Virus record (IMG/VR): IMGVR_UViG_3300004448_000321
Location: 1 to 51,456 of that record
From: a virus
DNA length: 51,456 bases
Strand: one strand, 5' to 3'
The position numbers and the translations under genes are program-made. Below, piece after piece: positions 1-5,410 of this stretch (its first letter is position 1; each line of letters begins with the position of its first letter). Below the pieces are notes generated by a model. That model had not been told where the DNA came from. It did not search any database and saw nothing but the letters and a program-made list of their open reading frames with translations.

Positions 1-24
1 TTAACAAAATTTTAACAATAAATA

Positions 25-57
25 TTTGGTTGCGAATACAAAATGATATTATCTTTG
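25..57 (+). promoter_or_regulatory. Bacteroidetes-type promoter, copy 1
   Basis: TTTG at 25-28 and TATCTTTG at 50-57 fit the -33 TTTG / -7 TAnnTTTG consensus of the Bacteroidetes primary sigma factor. TTGCGA at 30-35 lies between the boxes and recurs at the other rightward promoters. It would drive the leader RNA and the small genes from 351 on. No start site has been measured. Confidence 0.6.
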
Positions 58-151
58 AGTTGTGAAAGAGAGACATAGTAGAAGTTGAAGTTCTTAAAAA
101 AATCGTGGTCAAGTTGTTAAAAAGTCTTTAACAAAATTTTAACAATAATTA

Positions 152-183
152 TTTGGTTGCGATTTGAAAACGATTTATCTTTA
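152..183 (+). promoter_or_regulatory. Bacteroidetes-type promoter, copy 2
   Basis: TTTG at 152-155 and TATCTTTA at 176-183, with TTGCGA at 157-162. The last base of the -7 box departs from TAnnTTTG, so this copy may be weaker. Transcripts from it would begin near 190, just before the structured leader at 191-256. Confidence 0.55.
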
Positions 184-190
184 TATTGTT

Positions 191-256
191 AATGAGAGAG
201 TAAGCCCGACAGGAAGGCTCTCGGCAGGTGTTAAAGATGCGAAAGCAACGGCACCT
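191..256 (+). ncRNA. Structured 5' leader RNA (two hairpins)
   Basis: Hairpin one pairs GAG (198-200) with CTC (220-222) and AGCC (203-206) with GGCT (216-219), with a two-base bulge. Hairpin two pairs AGGTG (226-230) with CACCT (252-256) around TGC-GAAA-GCA (238-247), a GNRA tetraloop. It lies right after the second promoter and about 100 bases before the first gene. I do not recognise it as a known riboswitch. It may be a leader regulator or a small RNA. Confidence 0.4.
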
Positions 257-279
257 AATAACAAGAGAAAAATATATCT

Positions 280-322
280 AATCGCTAATGGTTGTACAGA
301 TGTTCGATTCATCTGGGCGGTT
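280..322 (+). ncRNA. tRNA-like minihelix 1 (acceptor stem plus T arm)
   Basis: AATCGCT (280-286) pairs with GGCGGTT (316-322), with two G-U pairs. After a 10-nt linker, CAGATG (297-302) pairs with CATCTG (310-315) around TTCGATT (303-309). That loop matches the T-loop of tRNAs exactly (GTTCGANTC with closing G-C). There is no D arm or anticodon arm, so it cannot decode. Two other elements with the same architecture follow at 1082 and 2058. It lies between the leader and the start codon at 351. Confidence 0.45.
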
Positions 323-350
323 CATTAATAACCAACTAAAATTTACAACT

Positions 351-560
351 ATGACAAAAGAATTAATTATTAAGGTTTCTTATGACATATACGAAACCTA
401 TTACGGAGCAAATCAAATATGTGTTGTTAAAGATGACTTCGGATATTATGTGTTGGATACCAATAGTGGGTATTCAAGTATGACTTATCGCCTCAAGAGT
501 GATGCAGTAAGCAAGTTGAGAGGTCACATAAAACAATACTATTCAATTACAAAAGCATAA
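351..560 (+). CDS. Small hypothetical early protein
   Basis: 69 residues, unknown function. It begins MTKELIIKVSYDIYETYYG and alternates charged and aromatic residues, suggesting a small beta-containing cytoplasmic protein. The frame is open from 288. I start it at 351 because the recurrent leader (ACTAAAATTTACAACT) sits directly before this ATG, and because the earlier ATG at 288 lies before the tRNA-like minihelix arm. It is first in the rightward cluster. No signal peptide or membrane segment is visible. Confidence 0.6.
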   Translation: MTKELIIKVSYDIYETYYGANQICVVKDDFGYYVLDTNSGYSSMTYRLKSDAVSKLRGHIKQYYSITKA

Positions 561-571
561 AAAATACTAAT

Positions 572-655
572 ATGAAACTAACAGACAGACAACAAGTAAT
601 TATCATCCTAGTAATATTAGTGCTAGGATGTTTCGCAAATAACCTATTTAATTAA
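572..655 (+). CDS. 27-residue membrane peptide
   Basis: Encodes MKLTDRQQVIIILVILVLGC plus seven more residues: a short polar start, then one hydrophobic helix (about residues 8-22). It starts 11 bases after the previous stop and ends 18 bases before the next gene, fitting an operon. It is probably a single-pass membrane peptide of unknown role. The cysteine at position 20 ends the hydrophobic stretch but is not a convincing lipobox. Very short, so moderate confidence. Confidence 0.5.
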   Translation: MKLTDRQQVIIILVILVLGCFANNLFN

Positions 656-673
656 TCATTAAAATTTACAGCC

Positions 674-886
674 ATGAACAACAGAAAAACTATGATTCGC
701 TATAAAGTTGAATCATTCTTCAAAGAAGTAACCAATCACCCTAAAATTAAGGAACAAATCGACCTAGGAGAGTTATTCGAGGCATCAATACAACTTAATC
801 AATACTACGAATACACTCCCAAGCAGTTGAACTACTTCCTTAGTGAATTGATTGGTAAAAAATATAACGAAACCTTTAACTCTTAA
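674..886 (+). CDS. Small hypothetical helical protein
   Basis: 70 residues, charged and mostly helical in appearance, no recognised motif. The start is fixed by the recurrent leader (TTAAAATTTACAGCC) immediately before the ATG. Its stop at 884-886 lies only 11 bases from the next ATG, and the next leader begins within the stop codon. Probably a cytoplasmic early protein. Confidence 0.7.
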   Translation: MNNRKTMIRYKVESFFKEVTNHPKIKEQIDLGELFEASIQLNQYYEYTPKQLNYFLSELIGKKYNETFNS

Positions 887-897
887 AATTTACAGCT

Positions 898-1077
898 ATG
901 AATCATACTATCTTATCAACAAAGACAGCAAAAATCAACGGCAAAAGTGCAATTGTTGAAACCATCTTAGGCACAGCACATAGACAAGATATTAAATATA
1001 TTGTCGATGGGAAGACCTACGAGTACAACAAATTTTGGGCATTGAATCCCAAATTTTCCCCTGACAAAAGTAAATAG
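898..1077 (+). CDS. Small hypothetical protein (59 aa)
   Basis: Begins MNHTILSTKTAKINGKSAIV and ends LNPKFSPDKSK. It starts right after the leader TTAAAATTTACAGCT. Function is unknown; the pattern suggests a small beta-rich cytoplasmic protein (KYIVDGKTYEYNKF). A stem-loop of tRNA-like form begins five bases after its stop, so the transcript may be processed there. The antisense frame over this region has no leader and is taken as a shadow. Confidence 0.6.
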   Translation: MNHTILSTKTAKINGKSAIVETILGTAHRQDIKYIVDGKTYEYNKFWALNPKFSPDKSK

Positions 1078-1081
1078 GGGA

Positions 1082-1126
1082 TGAGGTATATGGTACCTAG
1101 GGAATGTTCGAGTCATTCCTACCTCG
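1082..1126 (+). ncRNA. tRNA-like minihelix 2 (acceptor stem plus T arm)
   Basis: GAGGTA (1083-1088) pairs with TACCTC (1120-1125), extended by a T-G pair (1082/1126). After a 12-nt linker, GGAATG (1101-1106) pairs with CATTCC (1114-1119) around TTCGAGT (1107-1113), a perfect tRNA T-loop. The two stems abut with no unpaired base on the 3' side, as acceptor and T stems do. Only the linker lies where D and anticodon arms should be. It could be a processing signal, a decoy for a tRNA-binding protein, or a decayed tRNA. Confidence 0.5.
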
Positions 1127-1153
1127 CATTTAATAACACTAAAATTTAAAGCC

Positions 1154-1357
1154 ATGTCTACAAAAATCGTATCAGTATCATCTGAAGGTAAATTCAGAAA
1201 AACTAATCAGTATGTACAAAGTGCTCAATCTCGTATCAATCAGATCTTAAATGAGCTAGGAATTGATAAGAAAGAATATACTGAGAAGGCATCGATCAGA
1301 AAATATTACAGATTGTCAGGGAATAAGTACCTAGGCATCAATAATTCATCTAACTAA
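1154..1357 (+). CDS. Small basic hypothetical protein
   Basis: 67 residues, lysine- and arginine-rich (many K/R in the first 20, then RINQILNELGIDKKEY). It is likely cytoplasmic and possibly nucleic-acid binding by charge alone; no family is recognised. The leader CACTAAAATTTAAAGCC directly precedes the ATG. It follows the minihelix at 1082-1126 and is followed 26 bases later by a lipoprotein gene. Confidence 0.65.
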   Translation: MSTKIVSVSSEGKFRKTNQYVQSAQSRINQILNELGIDKKEYTEKASIRKYYRLSGNKYLGINNSSN

Positions 1358-1383
1358 TTTATTAACCACTAAAATTTACAGCC

Positions 1384-1500
1384 ATGAAAAAAACAATCTT
1401 AGCACTAGCAATTATCTTAACTGCATTGATCACCTTTCAATCGTGCTCTTCTAGTAGGGGTGGATGCTCTGCCACTTCGGGATTTATGGGGTATAGATAG
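1384..1500 (+). CDS. Small lipoprotein (38 aa)
   Basis: Starts MKKTILALAIILTALITFQS followed by C: a signal peptide ending in a lipobox (FQSC), so the mature lipoprotein would be about 18 residues rich in Ser and Gly. The leader ACTAAAATTTACAGCC precedes the ATG. The stop overlaps a GTCAGGGAA motif copy that starts at 1500. Small phage lipoproteins often alter the host surface, but nothing in this sequence shows that role. Confidence 0.65.
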   Translation: MKKTILALAIILTALITFQSCSSSRGGCSATSGFMGYR

Positions 1501-1654
1501 TCAGGGAAGACCTCCCACAACATAGCTAGCACTCGGTACAGATTCTACACTTCTGTATGTATTGGGTAAAAACACGAAGTGGCTCGATAGTTTTTTACCT
1601 ATTTTTAAGCCATTCGGTAAACAAATCGGTAGCTTCACCCTGCTAAACGGGGAA
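1501..1654. other. Non-coding stretch with hairpin and an unassigned open frame
   Basis: No gene with a supported start. TACAGA (1537-1542) can pair with TCTGTA (1552-1557). One forward frame is open from 1526 to the TAA just after 1655 and reads protein-like (GKNTKWLDSFLPIFKPFGKQ) but has no ATG and no leader. A 29-codon ATG frame at 1557 overlaps it. It may be a gene remnant or a structured 3' UTR ahead of the terminator. Confidence 0.35.
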
Positions 1655-1681
1655 GGAGGGTAACCAAGCCTCCATTTTTTT
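1655..1681 (+). terminator. Intrinsic terminator
   Basis: GGAGG (1655-1659) pairs with CCTCC (1669-1673) across a nine-base loop, followed by A and seven T. It would end transcripts of the lipoprotein gene. The next gene at 1707 is so close that read-through or attenuation is possible. Confidence 0.6.
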
Positions 1682-1687
1682 ATATTA

Positions 1688-1706
1688 ATCACTAAAATTT
1701 AAAGCC
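1688..1706 (+). promoter_or_regulatory. Recurrent translation leader box (representative copy)
   Basis: ATCACTAAAATTTAAAGCC stands directly before the ATG at 1707. Close relatives stand before the ATGs at 351, 674, 898, 1154, 1384, 2137, 2587, 3099, 3774, 4323 and 4582 (consensus A-CTAAAATTTA-AGCC). Bacteroidota ribosomes use A-rich leaders without Shine-Dalgarno pairing, but here the whole 16-18-base word is kept. I used it to choose starts. Absent from the leftward genes. Confidence 0.7.
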
Positions 1707-1970
1707 ATGAAAAAAGTAATATTAATTTTAAGCCTATTTTTAGCCTCATCCTTGGCATTTAGTCAGTCTAGAGTACAAAGGGATAGCTCAGGTAATTTTG
1801 TGCAAATTAAAGCTACTAGAAAAGCCTCTGAGGACAAACCTACGGGACAGACGTATACAACCTCTAAAGGTGAGGTATACCCCGTGTATGAATCAGAGAG
1901 AGGGAAGCTATATGTTATTCGTACCTCCAAGAGTGGCAATGAATATAAACAATATTTAAAGACAGAGTAG
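1707..1970 (+). CDS. Secreted small protein, PBCV-basic-adaptor-like
   Basis: 87 residues. Residues 1-19 form a classical signal peptide (MKKVILILSLFLASSLAFSQ), so it is exported. The mature part holds YTTSKGEVYPVYESERGKLY and a following SKSGNEYKQYL. This pattern (YPVY..xxGKxY..SxSGxxY) resembles the small PBCV_basic_adap-type domain found in many Bacteroidota mobile elements; that resemblance is my reading, not a search result. The leader CACTAAAATTTAAAGCC precedes the start. Possibly a periplasmic or surface factor made during infection. Confidence 0.65.
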   Translation: MKKVILILSLFLASSLAFSQSRVQRDSSGNFVQIKATRKASEDKPTGQTYTTSKGEVYPVYESERGKLYVIRTSKSGNEYKQYLKTE

Positions 1971-1980
1971 GTGAATGTAG

Positions 1981-1993
1981 GGGAGCACCTCCC
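1981..1993 (+). terminator. Compact GC hairpin after the secreted-protein gene
   Basis: GGGAG (1981-1985) and CTCCC (1989-1993) pair around CAC, 10 bases after the stop at 1970. No T-run follows, so it is a weak intrinsic terminator or an RNA-stability hairpin. Its arms belong to the GGGAA-type word family spread over the window. Confidence 0.4.
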
Positions 1994-1998
1994 TGACG

Positions 1999-2021
1999 TT
2001 GCGAATAAATACCTATATTTG
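1999..2021 (+). promoter_or_regulatory. Promoter box TATATTTG with TTGCGA
   Basis: TATATTTG at 2014-2021 matches the Bacteroidetes -7 consensus. TTGCGA at 1999-2004 repeats the element of the 1-183 promoters but lies 15 bases upstream, not 19-20. Transcription would start near 2028 and include minihelix 3. No clear TTTG -33 box is seen. Confidence 0.45.
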
Positions 2022-2057
2022 TTTTTCAAATTTTAACCCTAGGGTACTAACCCAGAA

Positions 2058-2099
2058 GGTCGGTAAAGTGGCTAAGGCAGAGCAATACTGCCACCGACC
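2058..2099 (+). ncRNA. tRNA-like minihelix 3
   Basis: GGTCGGT (2058-2064) pairs perfectly with ACCGACC (2093-2099). After an 11-nt linker, GGCAG (2076-2080) pairs with CTGCC (2088-2092) around AGCAATA. The 7-bp plus 5-bp stems with a 7-nt loop have the dimensions of tRNA acceptor and T arms. The loop keeps C-A-A at positions 3-5 but not the TT. It lies between the promoter at 2014 and the gene at 2137, so it is in that gene's 5' leader. Confidence 0.5.
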
Positions 2100-2136
2100 A
2101 CAAAAGTAATTTTATAACCATTAAAACCTACAAGCC

Positions 2137-2427
2137 ATGATTAAATTAAGCACCTATGTAAATGCCAAAAAAGACTTGGTAGAAGAAATCCCAAGCACAT
2201 TTGATGCCCTAAAGCCTTATTTTGAACACGACCATTACACTATAAAAAAAGATGAGGTTCATGGGTACATTCACGTTACAAAGAATAATGACGGAAGCAT
2301 GATAAACATAAAATTAGATGCCATTACTGATATTAATCTTAATGTCAGAGACATGATAAGTACTATAAGAACTAAGTATGGGTATCTACATCTGTTCATG
2401 GATGACATAATGGTGGGGATGTCATGA
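2137..2427 (+). CDS. Hypothetical protein (96 aa)
   Basis: Begins MIKLSTYVNAKKDLVEEIPS. It is acidic and mixed alpha/beta with no recognised motif, probably cytoplasmic. A divergent leader (ATTAAAACCTACAAGCC) precedes the ATG. Its stop overlaps the next start as ATGA (2424), so the two are probably translated together. A structured leader and promoter lie upstream, so it may be regulated separately from genes 351-1970. Confidence 0.65.
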   Translation: MIKLSTYVNAKKDLVEEIPSTFDALKPYFEHDHYTIKKDEVHGYIHVTKNNDGSMINIKLDAITDINLNVRDMISTIRTKYGYLHLFMDDIMVGMS

Positions 2428-2615
2428 GGTACGAATTCCCAAGGCATCCTTCTGCCTACCCAAAGCAAAAAGACATACCACCTTCTCCCAAACTAGAGAT
2501 ACAACACAGCTATAATCTTAAAATACTGCATCAGAGAGTCAGGGAAGCTATGGAAAAACAATTGTTAAATAATAAAACTAACAGCCATGAACACAAAAAC
2601 AAAAACAGCGATTAA
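2424..2615 (+). CDS. Small proline- and lysine-rich protein
   Basis: 63 residues; proline-rich start (PRHPSAYPKQKDIPPSPK), then a helical basic middle and a KTNSHEHKNKNSD tail. Overlaps the previous gene by ATGA and the next by 29 bases. The start is chosen for coupling. The C-terminal tail is forced by overlap with the leader and start of the next gene, so it may be poorly constrained. Function unknown. Confidence 0.5.
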   Translation: MRYEFPRHPSAYPKQKDIPPSPKLEIQHSYNLKILHQRVREAMEKQLLNNKTNSHEHKNKNSD

Positions 2616-2838
2616 TGTAACCATCGCATTGGCATTTATTGCATCAGTAGGCATCAATGTCATCCAATACAAAGAGCTGAAAGCAGTTCCTCCCCAACAT
2701 GAATATCAAATGGATATAGTAGGGGAGCACGCCATTGCCGTCTACGATGGAATTACTAGATTAGGAACCATCAGTTATGACCTAGACCAAGAAAATCCAA
2801 CCGAGCTAGATAATCTTATTATATTAAATAACGAATAA
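2587..2838 (+). CDS. Single-pass membrane-anchored small protein
   Basis: 83 residues. Residues about 8-26 form one hydrophobic helix (INVTIALAFIASVGINVIQY), followed by a polar domain with YQMDIVGEHAIAVYDGITRL. No cleavage site is obvious, so it is probably an inner-membrane protein with its C-terminal domain outside the cytoplasm. The leader AATAAAACTAACAGCC precedes the ATG, supporting this start within the upstream gene. Function unknown. Confidence 0.6.
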   Translation: MNTKTKTAINVTIALAFIASVGINVIQYKELKAVPPQHEYQMDIVGEHAIAVYDGITRLGTISYDLDQENPTELDNLIILNNE

Positions 2839-2851
2839 ACAAAAAAGTAAT

Positions 2852-3067
2852 ATGAATACTTACGAAATAAAAGTGACCTACACATTTGATGCTGTAGTTC
2901 ATGTAAGAGCCGAAAGCAAAAGGGAAGCAGTCGAAATAGTTGAAAGCGATTTCAAGGGATTCGAGGCATCAATCGATGAGACCAAGTTAACATCAGACCT
3001 AGCAGATGAGGCAGGCATCTATGGATGTGATTGGGATGGACTGCCTAGTGATGTTAAAATAAGATAA
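2852..3067 (+). CDS. Small acidic hypothetical protein
   Basis: 71 residues. NTYEIKVTYTFDAVVHVRAE followed by SKREAVEIVESDF looks like a beta-strand-rich, ferredoxin-like half found in many phage small proteins (strand, 'A.s..eA...ve' helix, strand). The end is acidic (GIYGCDWDGLPSDVKIR). Cytoplasmic. The leader here lacks the usual AGCC box (AAAAAGTAAT). Function unknown. Confidence 0.65.
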   Translation: MNTYEIKVTYTFDAVVHVRAESKREAVEIVESDFKGFEASIDETKLTSDLADEAGIYGCDWDGLPSDVKIR

Positions 3068-3098
3068 ACACTATTAATAAACATTAAAACTAAAAGCC

Positions 3099-3299
3099 AT
3101 GAAAAGTAATCTAAAAGTAAAGTCAATCTATCCTAAAGACAGACCATCATTCAATGAATGGTGCCAACAATTTAAGGTGAGTAGTATGTATGCTGATCGT
3201 GAGGGAATAAATAATGCACAACTTATTATGAGCCTATGGGATGGACTAACCAATATGAAAGAATTTTTTGTTAAACCTTTAAAAACAGCTGAGTTTTGA
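3099..3299 (+). CDS. Small basic hypothetical protein
   Basis: 66 residues beginning MKSNLKVKSIYPKDRPSFNE, with a helical NEWCQQFKVSSMYADREGI segment. No family is recognised. The leader ATTAAAACTAAAAGCC precedes the ATG. Its last codons overlap the promoter-like block at 3300, so downstream genes may have their own transcript. Confidence 0.6.
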   Translation: MKSNLKVKSIYPKDRPSFNEWCQQFKVSSMYADREGINNAQLIMSLWDGLTNMKEFFVKPLKTAEF

Positions 3300-3318
3300 T
3301 TGCGATTCAGTATCTTTG
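3300..3318 (+). promoter_or_regulatory. Promoter box TATCTTTG with TTGCGA
   Basis: TATCTTTG at 3311-3318 is identical to promoter copy 1, and TTGCGA at 3300-3305 is kept but only 11 bases away. A TTTG at 3295-3298 is closer than usual. A start near 3325 would exclude the ATG at 3323 and favours the start at 3341 for the next gene. Confidence 0.45.
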
Positions 3319-3340
3319 TATTATGAAACAGATAAAAATA

Positions 3341-3514
3341 ATGAACACGGAGCAGTATGCCAAAGAAGTATATTGTAAATATTCTAAGACAAGCACAGCT
3401 AGTCAGCAACGCATCCGTAAGATGATAAAGGACGGCAAACAACTCCCACAAGTTACTAAGATGGAACGTATGGGAAATAATGACTACTTTATATTACTTC
3501 ACGTTGAAATTTAA
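3341..3514 (+). CDS. Putative small DNA-binding (HTH-type) protein
   Basis: 57 residues from MNTEQYAKEVYCKYSKTSTA; the segment SQQRIRKMIKDGKQLPQV has the look of a short winged-helix or excisionase-type reading head, and the end DYFILLHVEI is a beta hairpin-like tail. I chose 3341 instead of 3296 or 3323 because the -7 box at 3311 places transcription start at about 3325. As a regulator with its own promoter it could control the early cluster. HTH assignment is by pattern only. Confidence 0.5.
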   Translation: MNTEQYAKEVYCKYSKTSTASQQRIRKMIKDGKQLPQVTKMERMGNNDYFILLHVEI

Positions 3515-3518
3515 ACAC

Positions 3519-3755
3519 ATGAGACAAACTAACACCGAGAAAATTATTGAACATTTTGGGATTGACCTATGGGCAACTTATTCCTATAAAAGCGAATACC
3601 ATACGGAAGAATGCCATGGGATTTACACAACAGAGTCTGTTGATGTGGAGCTACAAAGTGTGGAGATTGAAATAGATGGAAGGAGGATTGACATCTTACC
3701 ACTTATGAGCACTTCCCAAGAACAAGTAATAATAGGAGAACTACAGATACATTAA
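3519..3755 (+). CDS. Hypothetical protein (78 aa)
   Basis: Starts MRQTNTEKIIEHFGIDLWAT; the first 20 residues are helical, the rest beta-rich and acidic (DVELQSVEIEIDGRRIDILP). The frame is open upstream to 3480, but the ATG at 3519 follows the previous stop by four bases and has the A-rich TTTAAACAC before it. Function unknown, cytoplasmic. Confidence 0.55.
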   Translation: MRQTNTEKIIEHFGIDLWATYSYKSEYHTEECHGIYTTESVDVELQSVEIEIDGRRIDILPLMSTSQEQVIIGELQIH

Positions 3756-3773
3756 CCTTAAAAACTAAAAGCC

Positions 3774-4109
3774 ATGAAACATTATCGAGTAACAAACACA
3801 ACAGACTATGAGTACGCTATGCATGAGTATGACATTCATGTCAGGGAAAATCAGGGAGAGACAATCTACACAATGAACAGGAGCTACAGCGACCATTGGG
3901 CAGAGCAATTTAGAGGCACAGAGGTGCTCAGTATTGCTGATGATGGCAATGGGTATATGTTCCCCAAGAATATGTATAATAAAGAGGTAGATTACTGTTC
4001 AGGGGCAGAGCTCATGATTATGCTAAATTTTATCAATAAAAGTAGTAAGCAGCCTCTTTTTGTCGGGGAAATCGAGGAATATGAGGTAACCAACAAGTAT
4101 TCAATTTAA
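3774..4109 (+). CDS. Hypothetical protein (111 aa)
   Basis: Begins MKHYRVTNTTDYEYAMHEYD, rich in Tyr, Asp and Glu. The middle (NRSYSDHWAEQFRGTEVLSI) and the C-terminal VGEIEEYEVTNKYSI suggest a folded acidic alpha/beta protein. The leader CTTAAAAACTAAAAGCC precedes the start. Contains GTCAGGGAA (3840-3848) and GTCGGGGAA (near 4062), read here as codons for VREN and VGE. Function unknown; acidic small early proteins often inhibit host enzymes, but nothing here proves it. Confidence 0.65.
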   Translation: MKHYRVTNTTDYEYAMHEYDIHVRENQGETIYTMNRSYSDHWAEQFRGTEVLSIADDGNGYMFPKNMYNKEVDYCSGAELMIMLNFINKSSKQPLFVGEIEEYEVTNKYSI

Positions 4110-4135
4110 TCACTAACTAAAAAAACTAATTTTTT

Positions 4136-4297
4136 ATGGAGCCAAAAGCATCTAAATCTAACAAGCACTTTTACATCAGTATGTTTAAATCTGTTACGAG
4201 GATAATGGGAGGAGTGTATCTTTTTGTTGGGGAACTGCAGATTTCTGCATCGCTGTTTGTAGGAGCTGAAGTATTAGGAATTATAGAAGAATTATAA
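4136..4297 (+). CDS. Small amphipathic/membrane protein (53 aa)
   Basis: Begins MEPKASKSNKHFYISMFKSV, then RIMGGVYLFVGELQISASLF and GAEVLGIIEEL. A basic start is followed by one or two short hydrophobic, glycine-rich helices. It is likely membrane-associated. It begins 26 bases after the previous stop; the leader (AAAAAACTAATTTTTT) is not the usual box. Function unknown. Confidence 0.55.
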   Translation: MEPKASKSNKHFYISMFKSVTRIMGGVYLFVGELQISASLFVGAEVLGIIEEL

Positions 4298-4322
4298 TTA
4301 TTAACCACTAAATTTTAAAGCT

Positions 4323-4562
4323 ATGATTTTATCAAAATTCGCTGGGTATCAAGGTAGTTCCATGGAAATAAGAATATCTTATGATATTGAGAACATGGAT
4401 ATCAAAGAAGTACGTCACATATTGGTATGTGATGTGTACGAGGGAGCCTATGTCAACATTGCAGAACTGCTGTTTGAGAAGTTCCCAAGCATATTTCATT
4501 TTATAGTACATTCTATAAATTGGGAGGAAGTATACCAAGAGCATCTTAAAGCAAGTAATTAA
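4323..4562 (+). CDS. Hypothetical protein (79 aa)
   Basis: Begins MILSKFAGYQGSSMEIRISY; acidic with a C-terminal helix (SINWEEVYQEHLKASN). The leader CACTAAATTTTAAAGCT sits directly before the ATG, which selects this start over the internal Met 14. Function unknown, cytoplasmic. Confidence 0.6.
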   Translation: MILSKFAGYQGSSMEIRISYDIENMDIKEVRHILVCDVYEGAYVNIAELLFEKFPSIFHFIVHSINWEEVYQEHLKASN

Positions 4563-4581
4563 TAACCTTAAAACTAAATCT

Positions 4582-4893
4582 ATGCAAAAAGTGTATCAAA
4601 TTAAAAGGTCTAATCGTTCATCTGCATTAGCAGACACTATTGTTGTTATAGCATCTAAAGCCAATAATTCTGAAAATGATTCATCCAGAACTACCTTAGA
4701 TGACATGATAGGGTACATAAAAATAGAGGCTTCTCTATACCCAAGTACTAATAGGGGAGTAGTTGTAACAAAAGTGAATGATTATCACATAATTGTAGAT
4801 CAGGAAAGTAATTTCTTATTAGAAATAATAGAAGTAGAATTATATGACAATGTACCGACATTAGATGTTTATAAAAAAGATAATTTGAACTAG
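4582..4893 (+). CDS. Hypothetical protein (103 aa)
   Basis: Begins MQKVYQIKRSNRSSALADTI; a basic N-terminus, then beta-rich (YIKIEASLYPSTNRGVVVTK, YHIIVDQESNFLLEIIEVEL). Start set by the leader CCTTAAAACTAAATCT. It is followed 16 bases later by an intrinsic terminator, so it is the last gene of its transcript. Function unknown. Confidence 0.65.
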   Translation: MQKVYQIKRSNRSSALADTIVVIASKANNSENDSSRTTLDDMIGYIKIEASLYPSTNRGVVVTKVNDYHIIVDQESNFLLEIIEVELYDNVPTLDVYKKDNLN

Positions 4894-4909
4894 GTTGTTT
4901 TAGTGATAA

Positions 4910-4943
4910 ACTCCCTGCTTAGTCTTAGGCTGGGGATCTTTTT
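4910..4943 (+). terminator. Intrinsic terminator
   Basis: CCC-T-GC pairs with GC-T-GGG across a loop TTAGTCTTAG, followed by GATC and a run of seven T. The same architecture (CCCTG / CTGGGGAT then T-rich) recurs at 5411, so the two 3' ends look like diverged copies of one cassette. A GTCGGGGAA motif follows at about 4948. Confidence 0.65.
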
Positions 4944-5010
4944 TTATGTCGGGGAATTGGTCTGCATCTTAAAAATATAAATCTATTTTTTAACAATTAA
5001 AAATACTATT

Positions 5011-5397
5011 ATGAAAAAACTAATATTTATTCTGTCAGTAATACTGATATCGACCAATACATTTTCCCAATCAGACATACATACTAATTATTCATACATG
5101 GGATGGTGGAATTCTTCTAAGAATGATTTTGAATTTGGAGATAAAGAATTTACAAATGCAAAATTTACATTTAAAGGAGATATGATTTATTCATCTGATA
5201 AGGAAATTTCTTATTATAAAGTATTAAGATCTCCCACTACAGATACTACCGAAAAATATAAAATGATAAAGTCAGAATGTAAAGACGAAAAAGGAATTTT
5301 TTGTTCATTTAACATAAAAATATATTCAGATGGAGAAAAGTACGTTATTATTATGTATGAAAATGTTTGTTTTATTTATCATATAGATGAAATATAA
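5011..5397 (+). CDS. Secreted hypothetical protein (128 aa)
   Basis: Residues 1-19 are a signal peptide (MKKLIFILSVILISTNTFSQ), so the product is exported to the periplasm or beyond. The mature part has many aromatics, FEFGDKEF, and two cysteines (SECKDEKGIFCSF), which could form a disulphide outside the cytoplasm. It is flanked on both sides by related terminators, so it is a self-contained unit, probably with its own promoter in 4944-5010, although no TAnnTTTG box is clear there. More AT-rich than its neighbours. Function unknown. Confidence 0.65.
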   Translation: MKKLIFILSVILISTNTFSQSDIHTNYSYMGWWNSSKNDFEFGDKEFTNAKFTFKGDMIYSSDKEISYYKVLRSPTTDTTEKYKMIKSECKDEKGIFCSFNIKIYSDGEKYVIIMYENVCFIYHIDEI

Positions 5398-5410
5398 TTT
5401 ATGTAGACAT

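Larger units (their letters stand above)
1..183 (+). repeat. Two near-identical direct repeats carrying tandem promoters
   Basis: Positions 1-34 recur almost unchanged at 128-161. The similarity fades but continues to 57 and 183. Each copy opens with two TTAACA words 11 bases apart (1 and 12; 128 and 139), then TTTGGTTGCGA, then TATCTTT. The start-to-start distance is 127 bases. Placed ahead of a run of small co-directional genes, this looks like a duplicated promoter with shared upstream sites for an unknown regulator. The 58-127 spacer shows no gene. Confidence 0.75.

Noticed and set aside
280-1126. Complete tRNA genes at the two T-loop sites
   Set aside because: The outer stems close only 43-45 nt; no anticodon arm and no D arm fit in the linkers, and no alternative acceptor strand is found 60-90 nt upstream.
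967-1155. 62-codon minus-strand frame
   Set aside because: Antisense to the 59-residue gene and minihelix 2, both better supported.
1384-1660. Programmed frameshift joining the lipoprotein to the downstream open frame
   Set aside because: A stop at 1523 in the receiving frame lies after the lipoprotein stop at 1498, so no shift within the lipoprotein frame can reach it.
1501-1692. 63-codon minus-strand frame between the lipoprotein and secreted-protein genes
   Set aside because: Opposite to all neighbours, covers a terminator, and no start signal; a plus-strand frame there reads more protein-like but has no ATG.
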